Shown here one piece after another: positions 1 through 4,368 of a DNA stretch of 7,356 nt; the first letter of the stretch is position 1; each line of letters opens with the position of its first letter. The DNA lies in contig CBCSOX010000141.1 in assembly GCA_965141735.1 (NCBI GenBank), positions 1 to 7,356 of the forward strand, in the 5' to 3' direction. The translations under genes were made by a program, and so were the position numbers. Under the pieces are notes generated by a model. It did not search any database and was not told the origin of the DNA. It saw only the letters and a list, made by a program, of their open reading frames with translations. Source of the DNA: Massilioclostridium sp965141735. Lineage in GTDB: Bacteria; Bacillota; Clostridia; Oscillospirales; Ruminococcaceae.

Positions 1-35
1 TTTTGATGATCGAGGAATTCCTTTCGACGTAGTTT

Positions 36-64
36 AATATACTCCCCAGACGCCTCAAAGTCAA
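36..64 (-). promoter_or_regulatory. Strong sigma-A-type promoter reading out of the left edge
   Basis: On the minus strand a TTGACT -35 box (59-64) is separated by exactly 17 bases from a TATATT -10 box (36-41). Transcription would start near position 29 and leave the window. An AAAGGAA Shine-Dalgarno-like run follows (18-24), but no ATG, GTG or TTG start follows it at a usable distance inside the window. The unit driven is therefore a gene or RNA beyond the left edge. The box match is seen directly; its use is inferred. Confidence 0.6.
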
Positions 65-127
65 GTTAAAATCCCGCTCACAAAAGGAAGCCTATTGCAA
101 AGAAACCGCGAAGAACTCCGCTGCATC

Positions 128-304
128 TCACACCGTTTTCAGCGGCCGGGAAAGCCTGTCCGCAGCAGCGCGGTGCCGCTGGGCAAACTGCTCCTCTTCC
201 TGCTTGGTCGCAGCCTTGATGCTCTGAGAGCCGCAGTTGGGGCAGCATTCTATCTCCCCCATTCGAATGAACTGAAACTTGCATTTGTGACAACTATAAA
301 CCAT
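128..304 (-). CDS. Small zinc-ribbon protein, 58 aa
   Basis: A 58-residue soluble protein. It carries one predicted zinc ribbon: C5-x2-C8 near the N-terminus, then C20-C21-P-N-C24 (a CPNCGS knuckle), so four cysteines can hold one zinc ion. The rest, about residues 30-58, is a charged Lys/Glu/Gln/Arg-rich helix. This layout resembles the short FmdB-like or hydrogenase-associated zinc ribbons found across Clostridia, but I cannot assign a partner or reaction. The ATG at 304 is preceded by an AGGAGGAAGG ribosome binding site, and codon 2 onward keeps the CxxC intact, which fixes the start and frame. It has its own near-consensus promoter (335-363) overlapped by a palindrome that may be a Fur/PerR-family operator. 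No strong terminator follows; a weak 5-bp hairpin lies at 108-121. The gene is likely monocistronic. Confidence 0.8.
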   Translation of the reverse strand: MVYSCHKCKFQFIRMGEIECCPNCGSQSIKAATKQEEEQFAQRHRAAADRLSRPLKTV

Positions 305-334
305 TTTGGCCTTCCTCCTTTTTTATCTAGCTTA

Positions 335-363
335 ATCATATCATAATTAACAATAATTGTCAA
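335..363 (-). promoter_or_regulatory. Near-consensus promoter of the zinc-ribbon gene
   Basis: On the minus strand a perfect TTGACA -35 (358-363), a 17-base spacer and a TATGAT -10 (335-340) lie about 30 bases before the ATG. This is the strongest promoter match in the window. Transcription should start near 328, giving a leader of roughly 25 nt that contains the ribosome binding site. A 19-bp inverted repeat (346-364) covers the -35 box and half the spacer, so a repressor bound there would block RNA polymerase. Confidence 0.75.
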
Positions 364-364
364 T
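346..364. promoter_or_regulatory. Candidate Fur/PerR-family operator (9-1-9 palindrome)
   Basis: ATTAACAAT-A-ATTGTCAAT is an inverted repeat with eight of nine base pairs matching around a single central base. The 7-1-7 core, TTnnCAAT-n-ATTGnnAA, has the spacing and AT-rich edges of Fur, PerR and Zur boxes in Firmicutes. It lies on the -35 box and spacer of a promoter for a metal-binding protein, where a repressor would act. The palindrome and its position are seen; the identity of the regulator is inferred, and an unrelated dimeric repressor is possible. Confidence 0.4.
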
Positions 365-393
365 ATATCTTTTAAATTACAATTAACAAAGGA

Positions 394-440
394 TGAAAAA
401 AGACCCCATTTCAGGGCTTTTGCTCTGAAATGAGGTCTTG
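394..440 (-). terminator. Intrinsic terminator of the DUF1540 gene
   Basis: A 15-bp stem (400-414 with 425-439) is followed on the minus strand by a run of seven U. The 404-407/432-435 part contains a pair that is G-U in minus-strand RNA but a C-A mismatch in plus-strand RNA, which supports termination of minus-strand transcripts. It begins about 16 bases after the DUF1540 stop codon. Confidence 0.85.
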
Positions 441-455
441 TTTGCCGAATCTGGC

Positions 456-626
456 TTATTTTCTGAGCTGGAACGACTGGCAGTCGGTGCACTGGTCCAT
501 TGTCGGATGTGCTTCGTGGGTGCCTACCATGATGCGGTCAAGCGAGCAGTAATTTTCTTTCTCACAGTGGTTTGCGCACTGTTGAACGGTGCATTCGATG
601 CAGTGGTTTGCTTTACAGTTGTTCAT
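456..626 (-). CDS. DUF1540 domain protein, 56 aa, cysteine-rich
   Basis: A 56-residue cysteine-rich protein that fits the DUF1540 pattern of Clostridia and Bacilli: C4, C9, C12, C17, C21, C27 and a C-terminal TMDQCTDCQSF stretch with C46 and C49. DUF1540 proteins usually have spaced cysteines followed by a V-G-x-x-A core (here MVGTHEA, residues 33-39) and a Thr/Asp-Cys-x-x-(S/T)-F ending, all present here. The family has no established biochemical function; metal binding is likely from the cysteines. The ATG at 626 is chosen because AGGAGG lies 8 bases upstream and the domain begins at once; the longer open frame upstream has no supporting signal. A strong terminator follows directly. It is divergent from the gene at 751; I could not find a convincing promoter for it in the 124-base gap. 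Confidence 0.88.
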   Translation of the reverse strand: MNNCKANHCIECTVQQCANHCEKENYCSLDRIMVGTHEAHPTMDQCTDCQSFQLRK

Positions 627-678
627 TGAAATATCCTCCTTTTGATTGGGTTTCCACTGATAGTTTCCCCGCTGAAAC

Positions 679-708
679 TTGAAATATAACTGAAAAATTG
701 ATGATAAT
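679..708 (+). promoter_or_regulatory. Promoter of the 56-aa hypothetical gene
   Basis: A TTGAAA -35 (679-684), an 18-base spacer and a GATAAT -10 (703-708) lie 42 bases before the ATG at 751. Transcription should begin near 715. An inverted repeat TATGCG-ttgcgg-CGCATA (710-727) sits right at the predicted start site and could be an operator or a 5' hairpin. Confidence 0.5.
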
Positions 709-750
709 CTATGCGTTGCGGCGCATACTAAAAACGGAGGTGACAGCAAT

Positions 751-921
751 ATGTCTCAAAATTGTTATGCAACCAACCCTCTGATGGAAGACCCGAAGCT
801 CAAGGAATGCTTTAATTCCCTTCCTCCCTACATTCAGGAAAGCATTCTGCAAAGCGGTGTTGAAATCAAATCGGAGGAACACCTGCGTCAGATCGCTCAA
901 AATTTTCAAGCTAATCAGTAA
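751..921 (+). CDS. Conserved-looking small protein of unknown function, 56 aa
   Basis: A 56-residue acidic protein with no signal peptide or membrane segment. Residues 1-12 hold a CYATNPLM stretch, and the rest looks like two helices: about 14-36 (LKECFNSLPPYIQESILQSG) and 43-54 (EHLRQIAQNF). I do not recognise a named family with certainty; the LPPYIQESIxQSG and SEEHLRQIA pattern recalls short unnamed proteins seen in clostridial genomes. Start choice is firm: CGGAGGTGA ribosome binding site 9 bases before the ATG, after a credible promoter. An intrinsic terminator with a perfect stem begins 9 bases after the stop, so this is a complete single-gene unit divergent from the DUF1540 gene. The clean start, stop, ribosome site and terminator make it very likely real. 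Confidence 0.82.
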   Translation: MSQNCYATNPLMEDPKLKECFNSLPPYIQESILQSGVEIKSEEHLRQIAQNFQANQ

Positions 922-929
922 AACGAAAG

Positions 930-956
930 AGCGAAGCCTTGCCGCTTCGCTTTTTT
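930..956 (+). terminator. Intrinsic terminator after the 56-aa gene
   Basis: AGCGAAGC (930-937) pairs perfectly with GCTTCGCT (944-951) around a 6-base loop, followed by T951-T956. Its loop and U-tract also carry parts of the next promoter, so the two signals overlap. Confidence 0.85.
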
Positions 957-967
957 CCATGTATAAT
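939..967 (+). promoter_or_regulatory. Acetyltransferase promoter embedded in the terminator
   Basis: A perfect TATAAT -10 (962-967) has a TTGCCG -35 match (939-944, four of six) at exactly 17 bases. The -35 lies in the terminator loop and 3' arm, and the T-run of the terminator forms the spacer. Transcription would start near 974, giving a very short leader of about 17 nt with the ribosome site at its 5' end. Confidence 0.5.
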
Positions 968-990
968 AGTGGCAAAGGAGTGTGTTCTGT

Positions 991-1281
991 ATGGAATTTA
1001 CCTACGAAGCCAACCGGATTTACCTCACAGACGAAACGGGCAAAACGCTCGCCGAGGTGACTTTTCCCGATGTTTCAAGCAAATGCGTCAACATCAACCA
1101 CACATTTGTAGACGAGTCGCTGGGAGGAAAAGGAATTGCGTCCAAGCTTGTTGAAGCCGCGGCTACTCAGCTGCGCAAACAGGGGAAACGCGCATTTACA
1201 AGCTGTTCCTATGCAGCGAAGTGGTTTGCGAAACACGGCGATTATCTCGACGTGTTCGCTGGAAATCCAGATGCTAACTAA
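991..1281 (+). CDS. Small GNAT-family N-acetyltransferase (YjdJ-like), 96 aa
   Basis: A compact 96-residue GCN5-related acetyltransferase of the short YjdJ/Acetyltransf_CG type (usual length 90-100). These proteins transfer an acetyl group from acetyl-CoA, but the acceptor is unknown. The acetyl-CoA binding motif is the VDESLGGKGIASKLVEAA stretch (residues 43-60), with the G-x-G-(I)-A pyrophosphate loop. The C-terminal TSCSYAAKWFAKH segment (about 73-85) matches the family's Cys-x-Tyr-x-x-x-(W/Y) signature; its Cys74 is the residue proposed as important in this subgroup. The ATG at 991 is preferred over an in-frame GTG at 982, because AAAGGAG (974-980) ends only one base before the GTG but 10 bases before the ATG. 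It appears monocistronic, with a terminator directly after it. Confidence 0.88.
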   Translation: MEFTYEANRIYLTDETGKTLAEVTFPDVSSKCVNINHTFVDESLGGKGIASKLVEAAATQLRKQGKRAFTSCSYAAKWFAKHGDYLDVFAGNPDAN

Positions 1282-1287
1282 ACAACC

Positions 1288-1330
1288 GGTCGCTCCGTTC
1301 CTTTGGGGAAGGGGCGGCCCTATTTCTTTC
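1288..1330 (+). terminator. Terminator of the acetyltransferase gene
   Basis: A GC-rich stem pairs 1288-1296 with 1311-1319 (two G-U pairs) and continues as TTCC/GGAA after one bulged G. A broken T-rich tail (tatttctttc) follows. It starts 6 bases after the stop codon. Confidence 0.7.
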
Positions 1331-1478
1331 ATCTGCTCTCTCATTTTTAAAGACACAGTTCTATTTCGATTCAATTGTATCGGACAAATGTGTCTAATCA
1401 TAATTTATTTTGTCGAATTTTTCTCGGGAAACTACCAATGCGAGCAGATTTCAACAATCCATTCTGAAATTCCCCTTC
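1331..1478. other. AT-rich spacer without a recognisable gene
   Basis: No frame on either strand has a start with a ribosome binding site, and I see no terminator or strong repeat. The only structure is a weak GACA-aatg-TGTC repeat near 1384-1395. It separates the acetyltransferase unit from the small-RNA promoter. Confidence 0.5.
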
Positions 1479-1507
1479 TTGAAAGAATTTGTTACATATG
1501 ATATACT
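1479..1507 (+). promoter_or_regulatory. Promoter of the candidate small RNA
   Basis: TTGAAA (1479-1484), a 17-base spacer and TATACT (1502-1507) form a good sigma-A promoter. No ribosome binding site or ORF follows before a terminator ends the unit 80 bases later. Predicted start is near 1514. Confidence 0.7.
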
Positions 1508-1513
1508 AGTAAA

Positions 1514-1590
1514 GCGAACCCTGCTTGTTCGGGCGGGACTAGCGTAGGAAACAACCTCATTCAGTCGAGTACACGGTTGTTTCCTTTTTT
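1514..1590 (+). ncRNA. Candidate orphan small RNA, about 77 nt
   Basis: A complete transcription unit with no coding potential: a strong promoter, about 33 nt of GC-rich leader and a textbook terminator. The 5' part can fold as CGAAC/GUUCG (1515-1519 with 1527-1531, 7-base loop). An alternative, mutually exclusive stem CCUGC/GCGGG (1520-1524 with 1533-1537) contains one G-U pair. The 3' hairpin has a perfect 10-bp stem and an unusually large 18-base loop. A GACU (1537-1540) could pair with AGUC (1563-1566) in that loop as a short pseudoknot. It does not match riboswitch, 6S, SRP or tmRNA consensus that I can recall. The next plus-strand gene is almost 700 bases away, so it is unlikely to be a cis leader. 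Trans-acting sRNA is the best guess. Confidence 0.6.
1547..1590 (+). terminator. Terminator of the small RNA
   Basis: GGAAACAACC (1547-1556) pairs perfectly with GGTTGTTTCC (1575-1584), followed by six T (1585-1590). The 18-base loop (1557-1574) is large for a terminator and would expose single-stranded RNA. Confidence 0.85.
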
Positions 1591-1671
1591 ATTGTTTCCC
1601 TTATTGTTCAAATGAAAAACAATGAAAACCATTCGAGATACAGCGAATCCAATTGTTGTGCATCAATTGAA

Positions 1672-1721
1672 AAATGATCCAGTCGGACAGTGTGTGCTCA
1701 TGCCGTCCAGCTGGATCATTT
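1672..1721 (-). terminator. Long hairpin, likely terminator of the membrane-protein gene
   Basis: A 17-position stem (1672-1688 with 1705-1721) has one mismatch and one G-U pair around a 16-base loop. On the minus strand it is followed by about five U; on the plus strand the tail is TTTCATT. It lies about 100 bases beyond the stop of the minus-strand gene at 1820, and nothing else is close enough to need it. Confidence 0.6.
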
Positions 1722-1819
1722 CATTGAGGATCGAAGGATAACTCTGTTGCTGCTGCAAATTACTGCACACACCTCATGACAGGACGCATCCCTGTTTTTT
1801 CCTCTCCTCTTTGTACGGT

Positions 1820-2005
1820 TCAATCTTCGGCTAAATTTGTCGTTAAGTAATTGGCCGTATAGGAGGACTGCAAATTGGTTTCCTCCTGTTGATACTGGTT
1901 AGCGACAACAACAAAACACACCGAAGAAGCCACAAGCGCCGCTGCTGCAAGGGCGAGGACGAGATAGGGAAAAAAGTAATGTTTGGATTGTCTGCTCAAT
2001 TTCAT
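1820..2005 (-). CDS. Small single-pass membrane protein, 61 aa
   Basis: A 61-residue protein with a basic N-terminus (K2, R5, K8), one hydrophobic segment at about residues 11-35 rich in Ala, Leu and Val, and a polar Gln/Asn/Thr tail of about 25 residues. By the positive-inside rule the N-terminus should be cytoplasmic and the tail outside. I do not recognise a family; short bitopic proteins like this include cell-division and sensor-associated accessory proteins, but nothing here proves such a role. The ATG at 2005 is preceded by GGGGG at 8 bases, a fair ribosome site. No clear promoter was found upstream. A strong AGAGGAGAGG site follows the stop, but it leads only to a 9-codon ORF (1760-1789). 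Real-gene status is likely but not certain. Confidence 0.6.
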   Translation of the reverse strand: MKLSRQSKHYFFPYLVLALAAAALVASSVCFVVVANQYQQEETNLQSSYTANYLTTNLAED

Positions 2006-2228
2006 AGAATATACCCCCAGTTTTGTTACCCTGTTTTCTCCTCTGTGTTAGCCTTCTATTAATTAGACTCTCAATCATGCAAAAAAGACACGTTGTTTTA
2101 CAAAAAAATCGGAACCGATTGTTATTTCTACTTTTTAACTAAATTAGCCTTTGTATTTTTAGAACTATTTACGATTTTTTTCAAAAACACCTGCCCGCCT
2201 CTGGACAATAGAAATGCGAGAAGCGCAC

Positions 2229-2257
2229 TTGCACTGACGGAAATCATGTGCTACAAT
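2229..2257 (+). promoter_or_regulatory. Extended -10 promoter of the SRPBCC gene
   Basis: TTGCAC (2229-2234), a 17-base spacer and TACAAT (2252-2257) preceded by TGc form an extended -10 promoter. It ends 24 bases before the ATG and leaves a short leader starting near 2264. The same TGTGCTA core occurs in two promoters at the right end of the window. Confidence 0.75.
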
Positions 2258-2281
2258 AGAGCAAACAAAGGGGGAAACCAG

Positions 2282-2686
2282 ATGAAAACATCGACAATCA
2301 CTGCTGAATTTGACGCTACACCCGCCCAGGTCTGGGCCATTGTCACGGATCAGCAAAACACGGGATGGCGCAGCGATTTGGATCGAGTGGAATTGATCAG
2401 CGACACCGAATTCATCGAGTATGCTAAAGGGGGCTTTGCAACCCATTTCCGCATCACTGTTGTTGAGCCGGAAAAGACCTATGCGTTTGTAATGGAAAAT
2501 CAAAATTTTACAGGAGAATGGAAAGGATTTTTTTCCAAAACATCTCAGGGAGGCACCCAAATAGTGTTTACCGAACAGCTGAAGATGAAAAACCCGGTGA
2601 TCGGTCTGGCTGCACATTTATTCATGAATCTCAAGAAAATGCAGCGTCGGTATGTCCGTGATCTGCAGGCTGCATTAGAGCGTTAA
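2282..2686 (+). CDS. SRPBCC (START-like) domain protein, 134 aa
   Basis: A 134-residue soluble protein of the SRPBCC/polyketide cyclase superfamily, whose members fold into a helix-grip cavity that binds lipids or other hydrophobic ligands. The N-terminal strand (MKTSTITAEFDATPAQVWAI, residues 1-20) followed by VTDQQN-x-GWRSDLDRVEL is the family hallmark: a first beta strand, then the P-x-x-V-W helix and a W-R-S-D stretch. Later strands (THFRITVVEPEKTYAF, about 54-69) and the closing helix (about 104-132, ending in a basic LKKMQRRYVRDLQAALE) match the fold, and the length is typical. Ligand and role are unknown. The ATG at 2282 is chosen because AAAGGGGG lies 7 bases upstream and a good promoter is just before it; the open frame extending upstream is AT-rich and unsupported. 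Confidence 0.87.
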   Translation: MKTSTITAEFDATPAQVWAIVTDQQNTGWRSDLDRVELISDTEFIEYAKGGFATHFRITVVEPEKTYAFVMENQNFTGEWKGFFSKTSQGGTQIVFTEQLKMKNPVIGLAAHLFMNLKKMQRRYVRDLQAALER

Positions 2687-2859
2687 AACAGCTAAATGCA
2701 ACACAAAGCCGACTTTGATGCGTCTGCCTCATGCAGAGCAAATAAGCCCAACGGCGCAAAACAGGCGGCTAAAAACGGAACACATTTTCGTCTTTTCATA
2801 GAATCTTCAACCCAATGTTATTCCCACAGCATTCAATTTTCCAGCATTTTTTATGTCGC
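2687..2859 (+). other. Long 3' untranslated region of the SRPBCC gene
   Basis: From the SRPBCC stop to the first terminator lie about 173 bases. I find no ORF with a ribosome site, no promoter and no strong secondary structure. The open frame that crosses it also crosses the terminator and is not a gene. Confidence 0.5.
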
Positions 2860-2895
2860 GCAGCCTGCCGGAAAGCCGGTGGGCTGCTCTTTTTT
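2860..2895 (+). terminator. First of two tandem terminators after the SRPBCC gene
   Basis: A continuous 12-bp stem (2860-2871 with 2876-2887, two G-U pairs) with an AAAG tetraloop is followed by tctttttt. It is the likely main end of the SRPBCC transcript. Confidence 0.85.
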
Positions 2896-2925
2896 ACAAA
2901 TAAATAGTCATTGTTTGAAAGTATG

Positions 2926-2954
2926 AAGCGCCCAATTTAAATAGGGTGCTTTTT
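2926..2954 (+). terminator. Second tandem terminator
   Basis: AAGCGCCC (2926-2933) pairs with GGGTGCTT (2944-2951) and is followed by T2950-T2954. The single wobble is G-U in plus-strand RNA but a mismatch in minus-strand RNA, which supports plus-strand use. It would catch read-through ahead of the carboxypeptidase promoter. Confidence 0.65.
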
Positions 2955-3028
2955 GTTTGGAATAAAACACCTTTTTAAAATACAGAATTTTCTACACAAA
3001 AGTGATTCTACAAAATGTTGCGAATTCT

Positions 3029-3057
3029 TTGATATTTAGATACAAAGAAGATACATT
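3029..3057 (+). promoter_or_regulatory. Likely promoter of the carboxypeptidase gene
   Basis: TTGATA (3029-3034), a 17-base spacer and TACATT (3052-3057) fit a sigma-A promoter with a leader of about 65 nt. An overlapping alternative, TTGCGA (3019-3024) with TACAAA (3042-3047), is weaker. Two TTCTACA copies (2990-2996 and 3006-3012) lie just upstream and could be activator sites. Confidence 0.45.
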
Positions 3058-3127
3058 ATTTGTTTATCTTATGAAATAGAGAATACGGGCAATGCTAATA
3101 ACAAAGTGATCGAAAGGATGCCATTCC

Positions 3128-3880
3128 ATGCAAAATCAAAAGAAAAGAAACAAAACTAAGACAACAGGGATCATTCTCTTGTGTGTCCTCTTCCTGGCGT
3201 TTCTGGTGGGGTTTATATTCCAGGATCCGAGTTCCCAGCAAAGTGCAGAGGCGGTCCAAAGCGAGCCAACTGCTGCGCAAGCCTCGTCCTCTGCAGACAA
3301 AAAGCCTGCGGACAAATCTGCCTGGTATTTGATGTTGGTGAGCTCCGAACATCCGATGCCGTCTGATTACCACCCTGAGCTCGAAAAAATTGACCAAAAT
3401 GGACATGTATTTGATAAGCGTGCGGCAAATGCGCTGAGAAAAATGCTGTCTGATGCCAAGGCAGCCGGGCTTGACCCGATCGTCTGTTCCTCCTATCGAT
3501 CGGTGGAAAAGCAGACCAACCTCTTTCGGGATGAAGTCGCTAAACACAAAAGCAAAGGGATGAACGAAGAGCAGGCAAAGAAAACCGCAGCAACGGTAGT
3601 CGCCTATCCAGGGACAAGCGAACACAATCTAGGTCTTGCGGCAGACATTGTTTCACTTGATTACCAAATTCTCGACGAAGCGCAAAAAGATACACCCGAG
3701 GCAAAATGGTTGAAAGAGAACTGCAGCAAATACGGTTTTATCGTACGGTATCCAGATGGAAAATCCGACAAAACTGGGGTGATCTTTGAACCTTGGCATT
3801 ACCGCTACGTTGGGGAAGACGCTGCCAAAGAAATTATGCAAAAGGGAATCTGTCTTGAGGAGTATTTAGAACAGCATTAA
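3128..3880 (+). CDS. VanY-type D-alanyl-D-alanine carboxypeptidase (M15B), membrane-anchored, 250 aa
   Basis: A zinc peptidase that removes the terminal D-alanine from peptidoglycan stem peptides outside the membrane. The N-terminus is basic (KKRNKTK), then one membrane segment (about residues 14-31) acts as an uncleaved anchor, followed by a flexible Ser/Ala/Gln linker (about 34-64). The catalytic domain spans about 66-245. Its signatures are SSYRS (121-125), SEHNLGLAAD with zinc ligands H166 and D173, and FEPWHYRYVG with catalytic E221 and zinc ligand H224. All key residues are present, so the enzyme should be active. The ATG at 3128 follows AAAGGA by 9 bases. No vanR/vanS or vanH/A/X genes are nearby, so this is a housekeeping wall-trimming enzyme rather than a glycopeptide resistance gene. 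A long terminator follows. Confidence 0.95.
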   Translation: MQNQKKRNKTKTTGIILLCVLFLAFLVGFIFQDPSSQQSAEAVQSEPTAAQASSSADKKPADKSAWYLMLVSSEHPMPSDYHPELEKIDQNGHVFDKRAANALRKMLSDAKAAGLDPIVCSSYRSVEKQTNLFRDEVAKHKSKGMNEEQAKKTAATVVAYPGTSEHNLGLAADIVSLDYQILDEAQKDTPEAKWLKENCSKYGFIVRYPDGKSDKTGVIFEPWHYRYVGEDAAKEIMQKGICLEEYLEQH

Positions 3881-3899
3881 GCTGTGCGATTCATTCCCC

Positions 3900-3948
3900 A
3901 AAACAGCAGCAAGCCGCCTATACAATTGGCGGGCTTGCTGCTGTTTTT
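3900..3948 (+). terminator. Strong terminator of the carboxypeptidase gene
   Basis: A 19-bp stem (3900-3918 with 3928-3947) with a single bulged G and a 9-base loop is followed by a T-run (3944-3948). It lies 20 bases after the stop. A-rich sequence on the left side gives it some power in the minus direction too. Confidence 0.9.
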
Positions 3949-4064
3949 CTAAGGACACGCCCAAGGATATTTCACTTTTCATCCACGCGATCATAGTTCC
4001 GCCGGAATATAGCAGTGAATCCGAGCAGTTTGGGAAAACAATGACCCGGATCTTTAAAAAACCC
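3949..4064. other. Gap between two terminators, no gene seen
   Basis: No ORF here has a ribosome site or domain character. The minus-strand open frame that spans it also runs through both long terminator stems, so its lower part is an artefact. Confidence 0.5.
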
Positions 4065-4108
4065 AAAAGAGCTCCCGACATCCTTTTCGAGATGTCGGGA
4101 GCTCTTTT
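4065..4108 (-). terminator. Likely terminator of the pcrA transcript
   Basis: A perfect 18-bp stem (4065-4082 with 4091-4108) has an 8-base loop. The AAAA/TTTT ends make it able to stop transcription both ways. On the minus strand the tail continues with a second T-run (ggg then tttttt), so it is assigned mainly to pcrA, about 260 bases after that gene's stop. Confidence 0.8.
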
Positions 4109-4368
4109 GCGTTCCAGAAGCCACCGGTCCTGCAGGCATCCAAAAATACGTGAATCATACCAGGAAACGCGGTGCTGCTTTTTAGCGGACACACCCGCAA
4201 ACCGGCTGATCAATCCGATTGGTTCAAGAAAAATCGTTGTCCCCTTCCAGTTTTTTGGCTGTTGTTCCACTCGCAGCGGATAATCTCGCTCAGTTTTTGA
4301 TACAGTGGCTCCCGGCGCCATTCTTGCACCCAAAATCCGCAAGCCAGCCCTCTCCGTGCGGGTTTGCA
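4109..4368 (-). other. Long 3' region after pcrA, possible remnant or small coupled ORF
   Basis: About 260 bases lie between the pcrA stop and its terminator. An ATG overlaps the pcrA stop as TGATG and opens a frame that stays open to 3866, but it would be translated through both terminator hairpins and shows no recognisable domain. Directly after the pcrA stop, the same frame as pcrA has a protein-like stretch (WRREPLYQKLSEIIRCEW). Such pieces suggest either a decayed gene or chance. I do not call a CDS. Confidence 0.3.

Noticed and set aside
11..27. AGGAATTCCT palindrome near the left edge
   Set aside because: It is a short EcoRI-type palindrome with no terminator tail or promoter overlap and lies beside a ribosome-like run.
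1650..1669. Two CAATTG copies 8 bases apart
   Set aside because: CAATTG is self-complementary and common in AT-rich DNA; no gene or promoter is attached.
1781..1800. ACAGG/CCTGT hairpin with six T on the plus strand
   Set aside because: The stem is only 5 bp and there is no plus-strand gene or promoter shortly before it.
2107..2120. AATCGG-aa-CCGATT palindrome
   Set aside because: A two-base spacer is too short for a hairpin loop, it is not next to a promoter, and a single short repeat in AT-rich spacer is expected by chance.
2093..2281. Upstream extension of the SRPBCC frame
   Set aside because: The extra 63 residues are Phe/Tyr/Lys-rich from AT-rich spacer, have no ribosome site, and the frame crosses the gene's own promoter.
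3128..3880. Glycopeptide resistance cluster
   Set aside because: The VanY-type enzyme stands alone; no van regulators or ligase genes are in the window.
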